From contig FPAN01000008.1 in assembly GCA_900116395.1 (NCBI GenBank), positions 62,001 to 126,000 of the forward strand: a stretch of DNA of 64,000 nucleotides, in the 5' to 3' direction. The position numbers and the translations under genes were made by a program. Positions 34,573 through 44,013 of the stretch are shown in pieces (the first letter of the stretch is position 1; each line of letters begins with the position of its first letter). Source of the DNA: Lachnospiraceae bacterium XBD2001 (GTDB lineage: Bacteria > Bacillota > Clostridia > Lachnospirales > Lachnospiraceae). The notes under the pieces were generated by a model. The model was given only the letters and a program-made list of their open reading frames with translations. It made no database searches and was not told the origin of the DNA.

Positions 34573-37500
34573 TTAATGTTGTGGAATTATCGGACCATTA
34601 TCCGGATTCTGTGGCGCAACTTGCTGCTGTTGCTGTGGTTGGTTTCCGCCAGGAACATTTTTCTTGTTCGGATGCGCTGCCAGTTCCTTGATGTACTGCT
34701 GATACAGACTTTTCTCTAACTTGCCATTGGCCATATCCACAAGTTCCTTATGGTCCATCGACATGAGCTGCTTGAAGGCTTCCGTCTCTTTGATCTGTTT
34801 GATTCCGGCATCTTCCGTTTCCTTAAGTAGTGCCGTCCTACGCCGCTCTCCTAATCCATCTACGTTTATGACAATATCATAGTAAAGCCGCCTTGCCACA
34901 GCATCCACAAGCTGCTCACCCTGGGCATGTTCCAGTTCCTGGGTGGCATCCATTTTTCGCCGTGCCATGATGTCCGAACTGTTTCTCTGATAGTTTTCCA
35001 TCCGCGCATTGTGCTCACAAATCGTAAGGACGGACTTCACCAGGGAACCGGAGGCTCTTACCGATAAGATACGCTTGCTCTCTAAGTCATTGAACTTCTC
35101 CTCCCGGCCACCTACGGAATCCACTTTGTAATTGACATATTCCGCCACCTTCGTATCCAATTCCCGAAGCTTCTGTGATAGGACGGACTTCTCCTCATCT
35201 GTCGGAACCCCCGGATGCTCCTCACGATTCTGAATCGTCTTCACATAGGTATCTAACTCCTTTGCCTTCTGCTTCAGCAATCGATACTGCTTCGAGGAAC
35301 GAATATAGAATGGGTCGTTGGCATCCAACAGTTCATTCACCTGGGTTGTCACGGTTGCCGTATCACGGAGCAGATCTGCACCGGACTGCAAAGGGATCAC
35401 CGCCTTGCCTTCCAACATGGTCTTCATGTCATTCTTGATATCGGCTTCTGCCTCTTTGATTGCCTTGGCCCGCGCCTCGAATTCCTTCTGTAGCTTCGCA
35501 ACGTTTTGATCCAGCTGTGCCTGCTTATTCGCTTGTGCCTTTACAACCTTCTCATCGAAGTCATCCACCATCTGCACCTTTTGGTACTGAATTGGATCGT
35601 AATGACCCATATCAAAATGTTTTGCATCATCTCGCAGTTTCATCGCATGGTTCTTCACTCTTGCAAAAATATTATTACTCGAAGTACGTACCAACTGGTC
35701 CAGGGTATAAGAATCCCATTTATCGTCCGGCACAATCTTAATTTTCTCTTGCTTGATTCTTGTCTGCAAGCGGGCCAAACGTTCCTGCGCAGCAATGATT
35801 TCGTTATTTCCAATCTTTTGGTCACGCAGGGTCTGTGCCAACATCTCCGGATTCATTTCACCAATGCTCTTGGCCATACGCTCCGAGATAACGTCGATAT
35901 TCTCAATGGATGTAACCTGGTAGGACACGTCCTTCCCCGGGTCTCTGGTACCGAAGGAAAAGTCATTGTCAATTCCCACCACCGCCATCAACTTCGGGGG
36001 CTTCTCCTTGGAAAACTGATACAGCATATTTCCTTCATGACGATCCATATTCATACACAAATAATCCAAGACCTGTAACTCTGCAAGACTCTTCAAACCG
36101 GCGCCATTTTCAAATGCGCTGTCCTCAATTTGGGTAATTGGATCTCTCGGATTGATCCGAAGAACATCGAAGCCTTCCGCCTTCTCCATAAAAATGCCGT
36201 CTACCAGGCGATTTCCAATCTGCATCTGGACGTTGGAGGATTTCGCCAAGAGTTCCGGGACTCCACAAAGGGTAGCCACATTGGTCATGGCCACATTACG
36301 CTGGTCAATGGAAGCCCCCTCATCTACGCCAAAGTTTCGATAATTCCTCAGATTATTCTGTGACATTTGTACACGTTCGTTGATAGTTACCAGCATTTGC
36401 TCGAATTCTTTATCGTGCCGTAATTCACTTGCTCTTTCTTTGGAAAAGCCCATGCCCTCCAGCGGGATTTTATTGTTATCGTAGTATATTGCTTTGATGC
36501 CCTCCAGCATGTCCGGATCCACCAAGAAGCTCTGTCGCATGCGTTCCAGTTCCGCTTCATACTGCGGATAAATCGATATCATATCATCCATAATACGATT
36601 GATTTCTCTTCGCTCGTTCACAACCGTAACCGGTGTAAAAAATCCCTGCTGGGTTTTGCCATTCACATCGAACTCCAACCCGTAACGAACCGTCTTGGTT
36701 CCGGCGATCTTCGGAAGAGCATTCACATCCGTGGCTAATTTAAACGGGCTTGACAACTTCACGCCCAGGTTATCGATTTTCTCCAGGCCGTTTCCGATTG
36801 GCGCCGCTTTTAACGGTGCAGGCGGTTCTTGCTTTAGAAACTTATTCATTTGGGAATTTGACTCGATGATTCGCTTGGTATGTTTCGCCTCTTTGGCATG
36901 CTCTGCAATGAGCTTATTCATATTGGCAATCACCTTGAACTGGTTGTCACCAAGCTCAGCAAGCTGATTGAGGTCATAATTTTTCCACTCCTCCGGTCCA
37001 ACGACCCGAAGAAATCCCTTATCCAATGAGGAATCCTTCGCTCCGGTATAATGCTCAATTCCCTTTTGAATCTCCTCCTGCAAAAGCATGGTCCGCTCCC
37101 AGGCAGCTTCCATCTCTTGTGGACTTAGCCCATACCCTTTCAAGGCGAAGGTCAGGCCTTCCTTGGTCAGAGCCAGAATATTCGTTGCAGTCTTTAAGCC
37201 AATGACTCCCAGATTAGAAGGTGCATCCTCCGGTACCTTTGTTCCGAAAGTAAAACTATTTCCGACGCCCTTGACGCTTACAAGCTTCTTCGTACTCTCG
37301 TCAAAATTCAGCCGCAAATTGCCTGCATTTCGATCCACATTGCCACAGATGAAGTCCAAAACCTGTAGTGTTGCAATATCATCGAATGCCGCCGGATTGT
37401 TATAATTCTCAAATCCGTATTCGGCCACCTCCTCCCGGTGCGCTCCGATATCCAAAGGATTGATGCCGGAAGGCTCCTCCACGAAAGTTCCCGCAACGGT

Positions 37501-38496
37501 TTTGCCATTTTTTAGCACCAGAAGCGGCTTCGCCTCCGGAACCAAAGACTCCTTGCCAAGCAACTTGGACACCGTATAAACGGCAATATCCCGCTTATCC
37601 ACATTGGAATCTTCGGATAGCCCCAATCCATCCTCGGGATTCATATACTTCCGACGGGCCGATGCCAATTGATTCATGTGGGTTCCAAGTTCATGGAAAA
37701 AAGCATAGGTTTCATCATATTCAGTAAATAACCGTTCGGTTTCCTCTGCCGGAACACCAAGTTGTTCGAACTCCCGGCGAGCCCGTAAACGCATCAGCTC
37801 CTCCGGAACCACCTTATCAACATAGGGCTTGATCTGATTTTCATTATGTGCAAAACTCTTGGCGTCTGCTTCCACACGTTGTTTGACTTCCTCGATCATC
37901 GCTTCTTCCCCTTCGTATTGGGCAGAAGTTGACATCGCGGTGTTCACTGTATAAAAAGTCACCGCATCCGGATGGGTCGGGTCGAGACGCTTCATATCGA
38001 AAGTCCGTATTTTATCCAACACGACTGTAAAATCCGGATATTTCTTCGCTAAGGAATCGGCGATAGCCCCAAGACAGCTACTGTCATGAACGAAGCTTCC
38101 TCTTGGCACAAAATGTCCCTGCATCTGTTGCTGGTCGGTCGCGTATTGCATAGGAACGCTTAAGTTCGTCACATGGGAGTTCTCCGGAAGGGCACCTTCC
38201 CCGATATCTACCGTATAAGTTCTTGCCTGGGAGATCAGCTCCGGTAAAGAGAGTACATCATTGGCCTGCACCACCTGAAGGGCAGACAAATCCCGTATCG
38301 CAACATCCCTTACCGCATCCACAATGGAAGCCAGCGAATCAACACTGGAAGCAACCGCCTCCTCCTTCAGTAGTGCATCCGCTGCATTGCAATCGCCAAG
38401 CAGCTTCTCATATTGTTTTTGAATCTCGGCCAGCTCCTGCTCGCTCACCGGCGGATAAACCCCATTCTCATCCGGCGTATAGTATTTTTCCGTCAT
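34573..38496 (-). CDS. Giant protein with tandem kinase-like domains
   Basis: 1307 residues, no signal peptide. Two homologous halves each carry a kinase-type catalytic loop and metal-binding segment. The first has LDFICGNVDRNAGNLRL (about 380-396) and KGVGNSFTFG (about 410), where His and the metal Asp are lost. The second has LDYLCMNMDRHEGNM (about 812-826) and VGIDNDFSFG (about 842), where D-R-H-x-G-N and D-N-D are intact. The D-R-H-x-x-N loop resembles PI3/4-kinase, HipA or actin-fragmin-kinase relatives. A coiled-coil region (about 960-1290) and a Gln/Pro-rich tail follow. Inferred: a pseudokinase regulating an active kinase. Substrate unknown. Preceded directly by a 44-residue coiled-coil gene. 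Confidence 0.65.
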   Translation of the reverse strand: MTEKYYTPDENGVYPPVSEQELAEIQKQYEKLLGDCNAADALLKEEAVASSVDSLASIVDAVRDVAIRDLSALQVVQANDVLSLPELISQARTYTVDIGEGALPENSHVTNLSVPMQYATDQQQMQGHFVPRGSFVHDSSCLGAIADSLAKKYPDFTVVLDKIRTFDMKRLDPTHPDAVTFYTVNTAMSTSAQYEGEEAMIEEVKQRVEADAKSFAHNENQIKPYVDKVVPEELMRLRARREFEQLGVPAEETERLFTEYDETYAFFHELGTHMNQLASARRKYMNPEDGLGLSEDSNVDKRDIAVYTVSKLLGKESLVPEAKPLLVLKNGKTVAGTFVEEPSGINPLDIGAHREEVAEYGFENYNNPAAFDDIATLQVLDFICGNVDRNAGNLRLNFDESTKKLVSVKGVGNSFTFGTKVPEDAPSNLGVIGLKTATNILALTKEGLTFALKGYGLSPQEMEAAWERTMLLQEEIQKGIEHYTGAKDSSLDKGFLRVVGPEEWKNYDLNQLAELGDNQFKVIANMNKLIAEHAKEAKHTKRIIESNSQMNKFLKQEPPAPLKAAPIGNGLEKIDNLGVKLSSPFKLATDVNALPKIAGTKTVRYGLEFDVNGKTQQGFFTPVTVVNERREINRIMDDMISIYPQYEAELERMRQSFLVDPDMLEGIKAIYYDNNKIPLEGMGFSKERASELRHDKEFEQMLVTINERVQMSQNNLRNYRNFGVDEGASIDQRNVAMTNVATLCGVPELLAKSSNVQMQIGNRLVDGIFMEKAEGFDVLRINPRDPITQIEDSAFENGAGLKSLAELQVLDYLCMNMDRHEGNMLYQFSKEKPPKLMAVVGIDNDFSFGTRDPGKDVSYQVTSIENIDVISERMAKSIGEMNPEMLAQTLRDQKIGNNEIIAAQERLARLQTRIKQEKIKIVPDDKWDSYTLDQLVRTSSNNIFARVKNHAMKLRDDAKHFDMGHYDPIQYQKVQMVDDFDEKVVKAQANKQAQLDQNVAKLQKEFEARAKAIKEAEADIKNDMKTMLEGKAVIPLQSGADLLRDTATVTTQVNELLDANDPFYIRSSKQYRLLKQKAKELDTYVKTIQNREEHPGVPTDEEKSVLSQKLRELDTKVAEYVNYKVDSVGGREEKFNDLESKRILSVRASGSLVKSVLTICEHNARMENYQRNSSDIMARRKMDATQELEHAQGEQLVDAVARRLYYDIVINVDGLGERRRTALLKETEDAGIKQIKETEAFKQLMSMDHKELVDMANGKLEKSLYQQYIKELAAHPNKKNVPGGNQPQQQQQVAPQNPDNGPIIPQH

Positions 38497-38631
38497 CTAC
38501 TCCATTTCCTGTAAGGACGCAGCAAAAGACTGATACTTCTCTGCCTGGTTCTTCCGGTCCAGAAACAATTCCTTCAGTCTGGCCTGCAACTGATACAGAC
38601 TTCTTCGCATCTCAGATAGTTCTTGTGGCAT
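38497..38631 (-). CDS. Small coiled-coil protein (44 residues)
   Basis: Start at the ATG 38631 with GGGAGG upstream. A longer frame runs back through the REPIN palindrome but has no better ribosome site. The product, from MPQELSEMRRSLYQ onward, is one amphipathic helix. Its TAG stop abuts the ATG of the giant kinase-like gene, so translation is coupled. Possibly a partner of that protein. Confidence 0.6.
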   Translation of the reverse strand: MPQELSEMRRSLYQLQARLKELFLDRKNQAEKYQSFAASLQEME

Positions 38632-38700
38632 AGCATCTACCTCCCTATACAGGTAATACCCCGGAACCAGAAAAAAGGTTGCAAAAAAAATAAAAAAAAT

Positions 38701-38776
38701 GACTCCCCGGGACGGGGTTAGTGGTTCATTGTACTTGTAGGGATACAATGAACCACTAACCCCGTCCCGGGGAGTC
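38701..38776. repeat. REPIN-like palindrome 2 (76 bp)
   Basis: Subfamily A: GACTCCCCGGGACGGGG, TTAGTGGTTCATTGTA, loop CTTGTAGGGA, then the mirror arm. Upstream of the small coiled-coil gene. Differs from copies 4 and 5 by at most one base. Confidence 0.95.
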
Positions 38777-38927
38777 AAACTATGCAATAGTAGTGTTTTC
38801 CTTGACATTCTTATCCCATCAGAGTATCCTACGTCATAGGAAATGGGTTTTCACCGTACGGTCTTATGACTCAAGCGGGCTGCTCGTTTCTTTTTTATTG
38901 TCGTAATGTCGTGTAATAGTGACTTAA

Positions 38928-39515
38928 TCAAATCATTACCTCTAAGTATTTCTTAATATCTTGCTTAATATTCAATGCATCTGCATATTCTAAAAGCTTA
39001 GAATAATCTGCATTGTCTTTTCGAAAAAATTCCCTCAACGCTGTTTGATAGGTTTGAACATCATATTCTTTTCTATTCTTAACCATATCGCAAATGCATC
39101 GTTCCATATCGTAAACATTCACAAAATGTCCGTAGTTTGTTTCCACTTGCGTTTTCCCAAGTCCATAGATGGTTTTTCTTTCTCGATGTACAATCACACC
39201 CTTGTCTCTAAGCCTTTGGCCACTGAAATCGGAAGGAACACTAGCTGTAATTTCGCTATATTCTCTATCTACAAGCATATGCAAATACAACGCAGTTTCC
39301 CCAGAAAAAATAATACTAGAATATGCCCGATTCAGAATAAACAACTCATCCGGCCATGTCTCTGGTGATACATATACCCCTTGTGCTACACGCTCATATC
39401 CCTTATCTCTCACATAATGAGATAGCCAAGTTTTCGATATTCCAGCATTAACTACATCGGAAGTGAAAAGATAACCATCTTTATTTAGTTCTTCAATCAA
39501 ATCGTATTTGCTCAT
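38928..39515 (-). CDS. AbiEi-family antitoxin, apparently orphan
   Basis: 195 residues from the ATG at 39515 (GGTGG upstream). The N-terminal winged helix (YDLIEELNKDGYLFTSDVVNAGI...WLSHYVRDKGYERVAQGVYVS) and the following antitoxin domain (FSGETALYLHML, VIVHRERKTIYGLGKTQVET) match AbiEi. The usual downstream partner AbiEii, a nucleotidyltransferase toxin, is not present: the next 119 bases hold no gene and then a REPIN. The toxin may have been lost or may act in trans. Confidence 0.85.
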   Translation of the reverse strand: MSKYDLIEELNKDGYLFTSDVVNAGISKTWLSHYVRDKGYERVAQGVYVSPETWPDELFILNRAYSSIIFSGETALYLHMLVDREYSEITASVPSDFSGQRLRDKGVIVHRERKTIYGLGKTQVETNYGHFVNVYDMERCICDMVKNRKEYDVQTYQTALREFFRKDNADYSKLLEYADALNIKQDIKKYLEVMI

Positions 39516-39542
39516 ATTCCACCCATAATATAATTTACTTTC

Positions 39543-39579
39543 GTAACCCAATTATATCATTGCGGGTTACAGAAGTAAA
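39543..39579 (-). promoter_or_regulatory. AbiEi promoter with overlapping operator
   Basis: Minus: -35 TTTACT (39579-39574), 17 bases, -10 TATAAT (39556-39551). The inverted repeat GTAACCC / GGGTTAC (39543-39549 and 39564-39570) brackets the -10, as expected for autorepression known in AbiEi systems. Confidence 0.7.
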
Positions 39580-39621
39580 CTTGTGGAATACTGACTCCCA
39601 TCTTTAGGCGACTTCATTTTT

Positions 39622-39646
39622 AGTTGGTGACAATTTGTCACCAACT
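39622..39646. repeat. Isolated perfect hairpin
   Basis: AGTTGGTGACAA / TTGTCACCAACT around a single base. No U-run on either strand, so more likely an operator or protein-binding palindrome than a terminator. Not related to the REP family next to it. Confidence 0.5.
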
Positions 39647-39663
39647 GGCTCCCTTCTTCTTTT

Positions 39664-39739
39664 GACTCCCCGGGACGGGGTTAGTGGTTCATTGCACTTA
39701 TGGGGATACAATGAACCACTAACCCCGTCCCGGGGAGTC
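39664..39739. repeat. REPIN-like palindrome 3, next to the transposase stop
   Basis: Subfamily A with loop CACTTATGGGGA. Ends 10 bases from the transposase stop codon at 39750, as expected for a RAYT flanking element. Confidence 0.95.
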
Positions 39740-39749
39740 ATTGTCATTG

Positions 39750-40520
39750 TCATCGACACGCGCGTTGGACCGTACTTTCACTCACATCCATCAAGCGCGC
39801 AATCTGCCGCTTCGTTAGTCCCCTATCCTTCAACGCACATATACAGTCATTCCGCGCTGTCCTAGTAAGGTTGACAGCTTCAGAGGTAGATCTAAGCTGC
39901 GTCGTCTGCCGAAACACAATAAGCGCCTCTTCATCCGTCACATAATGCTTCGTCGTCACATGATCCTGCTTGAACAACTCGTCTTCTTTTCCCTGCACTT
40001 CCTGCGCTAAAAAACGCTGCAATACTTCCTTCGAACCTGCGATTTTATATGCAAGGGAGCAATCTATTCTCGTGTTCTTTTGTCCAAAATACGCATTATA
40101 ACTACTCCATCGATACTCGGAAGGGACACGGCATATGTTAGCTTTTACTGGATTGTTATGGATATAAGCGAGAGCTAGTAAGAATGAGCGCGACGACTCA
40201 ATCGCGACGCTGTAGAAGCGGTCCTGAAATAGGTGTCCGCATCGAGAATACTTGTTATTGTACCACCGGACGAATCTGGTTCCCAAGCTTTGGAAAAAGC
40301 TAGATAAACAATCGCTGTCCGCTCGCAATAACAGGTGAATATGGTTGTCCATTAAACAATAGGCATATATCGAGGTATCATATTTCTCTTCACAATCGGA
40401 TAAAACAAAAAGGAATTTTTGATAATCGATGTCTTCTTCGAAGATGATGTGCTTATTAACAGAACGAAGTATGATGTGATATATGCCAGAAGAACTCACG
40501 GTTCGTGCTTTTCTTGGCAT
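39750..40520 (-). CDS. REP-associated tyrosine transposase (RAYT, Y1_Tnp)
   Basis: 256 residues from the ATG at 40520 (AGGAG upstream). The HUH motif is MDNHIHLLL (H60-x-H62) and the catalytic Tyr lies in LAYIHNNPVKAN (about 119), with the RAYT phrases FVRWYNNKYSRCGHLFQDRF and WSSYNAYFG. A C-terminal helix-turn-helix follows (GLTKRQIARLMDVSESTVQRA). Y1 HUH enzymes nick single-stranded REP hairpins; RAYTs are single-copy, domesticated and propagate REPs. Intact palindromes flank it at 39664-39739 and 40603-40678 and others spread over 19 kb, so this is the probable mobiliser. Confidence 0.92.
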   Translation of the reverse strand: MPRKARTVSSSGIYHIILRSVNKHIIFEEDIDYQKFLFVLSDCEEKYDTSIYAYCLMDNHIHLLLRADSDCLSSFFQSLGTRFVRWYNNKYSRCGHLFQDRFYSVAIESSRSFLLALAYIHNNPVKANICRVPSEYRWSSYNAYFGQKNTRIDCSLAYKIAGSKEVLQRFLAQEVQGKEDELFKQDHVTTKHYVTDEEALIVFRQTTQLRSTSEAVNLTRTARNDCICALKDRGLTKRQIARLMDVSESTVQRACR

Positions 40521-40602
40521 AATTACTCCTATCAACAGATTTATAACAACTTTCGGAAGTATACTATGGTCAAAACAAAATTGCAATAGCAAATTGAAAA
40601 AT

Positions 40603-40678
40603 GACTCCCCGGGACGGGGTTAGTGGTTCATTGTACTTGTAGGGATACAATGAACCACTAACCCCGTCCCGGGGAGTC
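40603..40678. repeat. REPIN-like palindrome 4, upstream of the transposase
   Basis: Subfamily A, identical in arms and loop to the copy at 38701. Lies 82 bases before the transposase start. Confidence 0.95.
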
Positions 40679-40685
40679 AAAATCT

Positions 40686-42422
40686 CTATTCCCTTGTATA
40701 TCGATATCCCACACCATCCGTCTCGATAGTGATCACATCGCCAACATTTACAAACAACATATCTTCCACATCCACGTAGCGAGCCTTGTATACGTTTCCC
40801 TCAGCATCCACAATGTAGAGATAGGTATTGCCGTCCACATCCATGGTCTGCAGCTTGGCAACGGTAATGGTGCGACTCTCGTAGCTTGCGGTATCCGCAG
40901 CCGGCTCACTTACGGCAGCCTCCGGCGTTCCTTCCCCGGTGGCCTGCTCCGCCGTAATCTTGCCCTGCAACAGGGCCTGATACTTGGCAATGCAGTCATC
41001 CTGGTTGCTGGCCGTGGCCACGATGTTGTACTGGGAGACGTTGACGCAGGCGTACATCTTCACCAGACCGGACTTGTCCTTCAACACCATGATGTAGGTC
41101 GGCACATCCTCTACCGTAATCAGAGACGGAAAAGAAGCCACATACCGCTTCTCCTGGACTTCACCCTCCGCCGCCTTCATGGCAGAGAACTCATCCGCGC
41201 CGGAAGCCTCAATGAACTTGGTCTCCCCGGTACGCTCGTTGGCTACGATAAAACCGATGTTGGAAGAATCCCCATTCACCGAAGTCACACCGGTATAAAT
41301 CCAGATATCATCCTCCTTGGCAATGTAGCCGTAATCCGCCTTCACACCGCTGTCCTCATCATCGTCGTCACTGGAATACTCCGTCACCTTGCGGCAGCCG
41401 TTCTGGCCGAAGACGGAGTTCCAATAGCCGCGCTGCAACTGGGCCGAGTCGTTGTATTGCTTGCAAATCAAGCCACCCGGATAGACCACATCCACCCAGC
41501 TTGGCACATCAGCCACAGCAAGCTTCTGCATAGAACCATCCATCGGGTTCACCAAAATCACGCCGCTAACCGCCTTACCACCATAGAGGCCGATGGTGTA
41601 GTTGTAGGTGGTTGCCACATACCAAGGCTTGCCCTCTTCGTCCACTTCAAAATGCAAATCATCATAGATCGTAGTCGGATACGCGAATCGAATGTGACGA
41701 TCCAAGTCTTGGGAAAAATAGGCGCTTGGCACATACACCATGCCCTCCTGCAACGGAATATACTCCGCATCCATGTTGACCGGGCTAACGGACACATACC
41801 CCGGAATACCCTTGTCCTTATTGTTGTTCCACTTAAACACCCCAGCATAGGACAGCGGAGCCACCTTCACCGGCTCATTGCCGATGTTCACCTGGGTGTA
41901 ATCGCCGCTACTAATCTCATACTGAGACACCAGATCCGTTAAGGAACCAATCTCACGGTCCCCAAGCTTCGTGGCAGAAGCCGTGTCCATCAGAGCAATG
42001 GCATCGGTCTTGTCCACCGACGGAATATCCGTAACCGCACCATCGCTGACCTGTAGAATCTTGCTATAAGCGGTCGCATGGAATAAGCGACTGGAGAAAA
42101 ATCCACCCAAGATCCAGAACAGCACCAGAATACCCGTAGCAGCCATTACAAAAACCGCAGCCACGGAAGCGCCCTGTTTCACATCGAAGGAGGTGGACAT
42201 CACCACCGTGCCCTTCTTGCGCTTGGAATACTTCTTCCGCTGGTACATCGGCCGAATACCGGTCCATCCCAGCAGGAAAAAAGCAAAAATCAATACAAAA
42301 ATAAAAAACACCACCAGCCCACTGGAATGAATATTCCAGGCCGGCAAACACAGGTAGTACATCACCCCTGCAAAAATCAGAGTCAGCACCCCTGTTACTA
42401 TATACGAAGCTACTTTGTTCAT
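40686..42422 (-). CDS. Membrane protein with large extracellular domain, unknown function
   Basis: 578 residues. Membrane helices at about 7-29, 33-52 and 88-110, then a large domain of about 450 residues rich in beta strands, with an acidic cluster (SDDDDEDSG) and a small C-terminal OB-like strand set (NTYLYIVDAEGNVYKARYVD). I do not recognise the family. The promoter is unusually similar to that of the deaminase-like operon 10 kb away. Confidence 0.6.
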   Translation of the reverse strand: MNKVASYIVTGVLTLIFAGVMYYLCLPAWNIHSSGLVVFFIFVLIFAFFLLGWTGIRPMYQRKKYSKRKKGTVVMSTSFDVKQGASVAAVFVMAATGILVLFWILGGFFSSRLFHATAYSKILQVSDGAVTDIPSVDKTDAIALMDTASATKLGDREIGSLTDLVSQYEISSGDYTQVNIGNEPVKVAPLSYAGVFKWNNNKDKGIPGYVSVSPVNMDAEYIPLQEGMVYVPSAYFSQDLDRHIRFAYPTTIYDDLHFEVDEEGKPWYVATTYNYTIGLYGGKAVSGVILVNPMDGSMQKLAVADVPSWVDVVYPGGLICKQYNDSAQLQRGYWNSVFGQNGCRKVTEYSSDDDDEDSGVKADYGYIAKEDDIWIYTGVTSVNGDSSNIGFIVANERTGETKFIEASGADEFSAMKAAEGEVQEKRYVASFPSLITVEDVPTYIMVLKDKSGLVKMYACVNVSQYNIVATASNQDDCIAKYQALLQGKITAEQATGEGTPEAAVSEPAADTASYESRTITVAKLQTMDVDGNTYLYIVDAEGNVYKARYVDVEDMLFVNVGDVITIETDGVGYRYTRE

Positions 42423-42455
42423 TGTTCTCCTCCCAAAAATCTGTAATACGATTCT

Positions 42456-42484
42456 ATTATATGTGAATGTTGGGATTACAACAA
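42456..42484 (-). promoter_or_regulatory. Promoter of the membrane protein gene
   Basis: -35 TTGTTG (42484-42479), 17-base spacer, -10 TATAAT (42461-42456). The spacer core AATCCCAACATTC and flanks recur at 52464-52492. Confidence 0.7.
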
Positions 42485-42490
42485 TAAAAA

Positions 42491-42566
42491 GACTCCCCGG
42501 GACGGGGTTAGTGGTTCATTGTACTTGTAGGGATACAATGAACCACTAGCCCCGTCCCGGGGAGTC
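42491..42566. repeat. REPIN-like palindrome 5
   Basis: Subfamily A with one change (CTAGCCCC for CTAACCCC in the right arm). Starts 7 bases from the promoter above. Confidence 0.95.
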
Positions 42567-42576
42567 AATACCGTTC

Positions 42577-43392
42577 TCATCCATTTAATGCAAACTTCTC
42601 GATTGCTACAGCTACCCCATCTTCATCATTGGATGGTGCAATATAATCCGCCCATTCCTTGGTCTCATCCTGGGCGTTCTCCATAGCGACTGCCAGCCCG
42701 GCATATCGCATCATCGGAATGTCGTTGAATCCGTCTCCGCATACCATCAAATGCTTGCGGTCGATACCCAATCGACTCAAAAGCACCTCAAGAGAAGACG
42801 CTTTCTCGATTCCCTGAGGCGTAATTTCCAAGAAGTATGGTTCTGAGAAAAAAACTTCCAATTTCCCATTCAATTTTTCATTCAACTCCGCCTGCACCTT
42901 CTTCAAAAGGTTGTGCTCTCCGACTGCCAAGAACTTCACCGGCGGATCTAAAGCAGCCACCTCGTTCAGATGAAATACCTGACGAATCGGAATATTGTTA
43001 ATCTTCGCTTCCACCTTGACGTATTCCGCCTCTGCATCATCGGTGATGATTCCCTCAGCATCATAGGTAAGTGGCGTCGCTCCGAACTTATTAGCGGTAT
43101 GCACGATGGTATGATAATAGTCTGGAGATATGGTCTCTCTTCGGATGACCTCCTTGGTCTTACAATCGATAATCATGCCACCGTTATAAGCTAAAATATA
43201 TCCTCCGATTTCCTCTAACCGAAGGGCGTGGGCAATCTTCAGAATTCCCGGTACCGGACGGCCCGATGCAAGAATAATCTTCACTCCGGCCTTGGCAGCC
43301 TTACGAATAGCTTCCTTATTTCGTTTGCTGATTTCCTTTTTGCTATTCAGCAGGGTCCCATCTAAATCTAATGCGATTGCGGTATACTTCAT
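42577..43392 (-). CDS. Cof-type HAD-IIB sugar or nucleotide phosphatase
   Basis: 271 residues from the ATG at 43392. Motif I LDLDGTLLNSKK near residue 8, motif II ILASGRP, motif III Lys within the C-terminal half, and motif IV MVCGDGFNDIPMMRYAG. Cap type IIB of about 100 residues. Typical of cytoplasmic phosphatases acting on sugar phosphates or flavin nucleotides; substrate not predictable. Monocistronic between two palindromes. Confidence 0.92.
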   Translation of the reverse strand: MKYTAIALDLDGTLLNSKKEISKRNKEAIRKAAKAGVKIILASGRPVPGILKIAHALRLEEIGGYILAYNGGMIIDCKTKEVIRRETISPDYYHTIVHTANKFGATPLTYDAEGIITDDAEAEYVKVEAKINNIPIRQVFHLNEVAALDPPVKFLAVGEHNLLKKVQAELNEKLNGKLEVFFSEPYFLEITPQGIEKASSLEVLLSRLGIDRKHLMVCGDGFNDIPMMRYAGLAVAMENAQDETKEWADYIAPSNDEDGVAVAIEKFALNG

Positions 43393-43469
43393 ATCATCTA
43401 TCCATTCTAAATCCAACTATAACTAGAGAGATTATACTTGTTTTCCACCGGAAAAAAAGCACAAAAAAT

Positions 43470-43545
43470 GACTCCCCGGGACGGGGTTAGTGGTTCATTG
43501 TATCCCTACAAGTACAATGAACCACTAACCCCGTCCCGGGGAGTC
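43470..43545. repeat. REPIN-like palindrome 6, inverted orientation
   Basis: Subfamily A, but the loop reads TCCCTACAAG, the reverse of neighbouring copies, so this copy is inserted the other way round. Confidence 0.95.
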
Positions 43546-43552
43546 AAAATCA

Positions 43553-43966
43553 TTATAGGAACTGACTGATATCAAGGATCTGCTGGCCGGGGGTACCCGG
43601 GCATACAACGATGCCATCCAAAAAATCACTTTTCGCAAATTTTACTGCCGTATCAAAGCAGGTCATACTTACCCGGATATTCTTGCCAAAGATATGTGTG
43701 GCGGCATTATAAGAGTCAAACAACGGAAAAAAACGCTTCCCATCCGGACTCTTAATCGTCTCAAAATGCATGATTTTGTTCCCACTGGCAACACCGGTAT
43801 CAAATCCCTCCGGTAAATCCTTCACTGCAAAATAGTAATCTCCGGAATCTATAAGGTCTGCTTCCGCCTGTCCTCCGTGCAACATCATGTCCGGTTCCGA
43901 CAACGGTCCTTCCGAATCATACCCCATAGGTGTAATAAAAATAGCTTTTCTTATGTCAATCTGCAT
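43553..43966 (-). CDS. SseB-like protein
   Basis: 137 residues from the ATG at 43966 (GGAAGGA upstream). C-terminal strand-helix pattern FFPLFDSYNAATHIFG, FDTAVKFAKSDFLDGIVVCPG is characteristic of SseB-family proteins, small cytosolic proteins of uncertain role. Separated from the deformylase by a REP remnant. Confidence 0.7.
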   Translation of the reverse strand: MQIDIRKAIFITPMGYDSEGPLSEPDMMLHGGQAEADLIDSGDYYFAVKDLPEGFDTGVASGNKIMHFETIKSPDGKRFFPLFDSYNAATHIFGKNIRVSMTCFDTAVKFAKSDFLDGIVVCPGTPGQQILDISQFL

Positions 43967-43984
43967 TGTAATTATCCTTCCTGA

Positions 43985-44012
43985 TAATGAACCACTACCC
44001 CCGTCAGGGACC
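43985..44012. repeat. Degenerate REP half-element
   Basis: AATGAACCACTACCCCCGTC then AGGGACCAT: the right arm of a subfamily A palindrome with several changes and no partner arm. Abuts the deformylase stop. Confidence 0.65.
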
Positions 44013-44013
44013 A

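Noticed and set aside
38632..38808. Longer version of the small coiled-coil gene starting before the palindrome at 38701
   Set aside because: It would translate the REPIN itself; the ribosome site and helix pattern fit the ATG at 38631.
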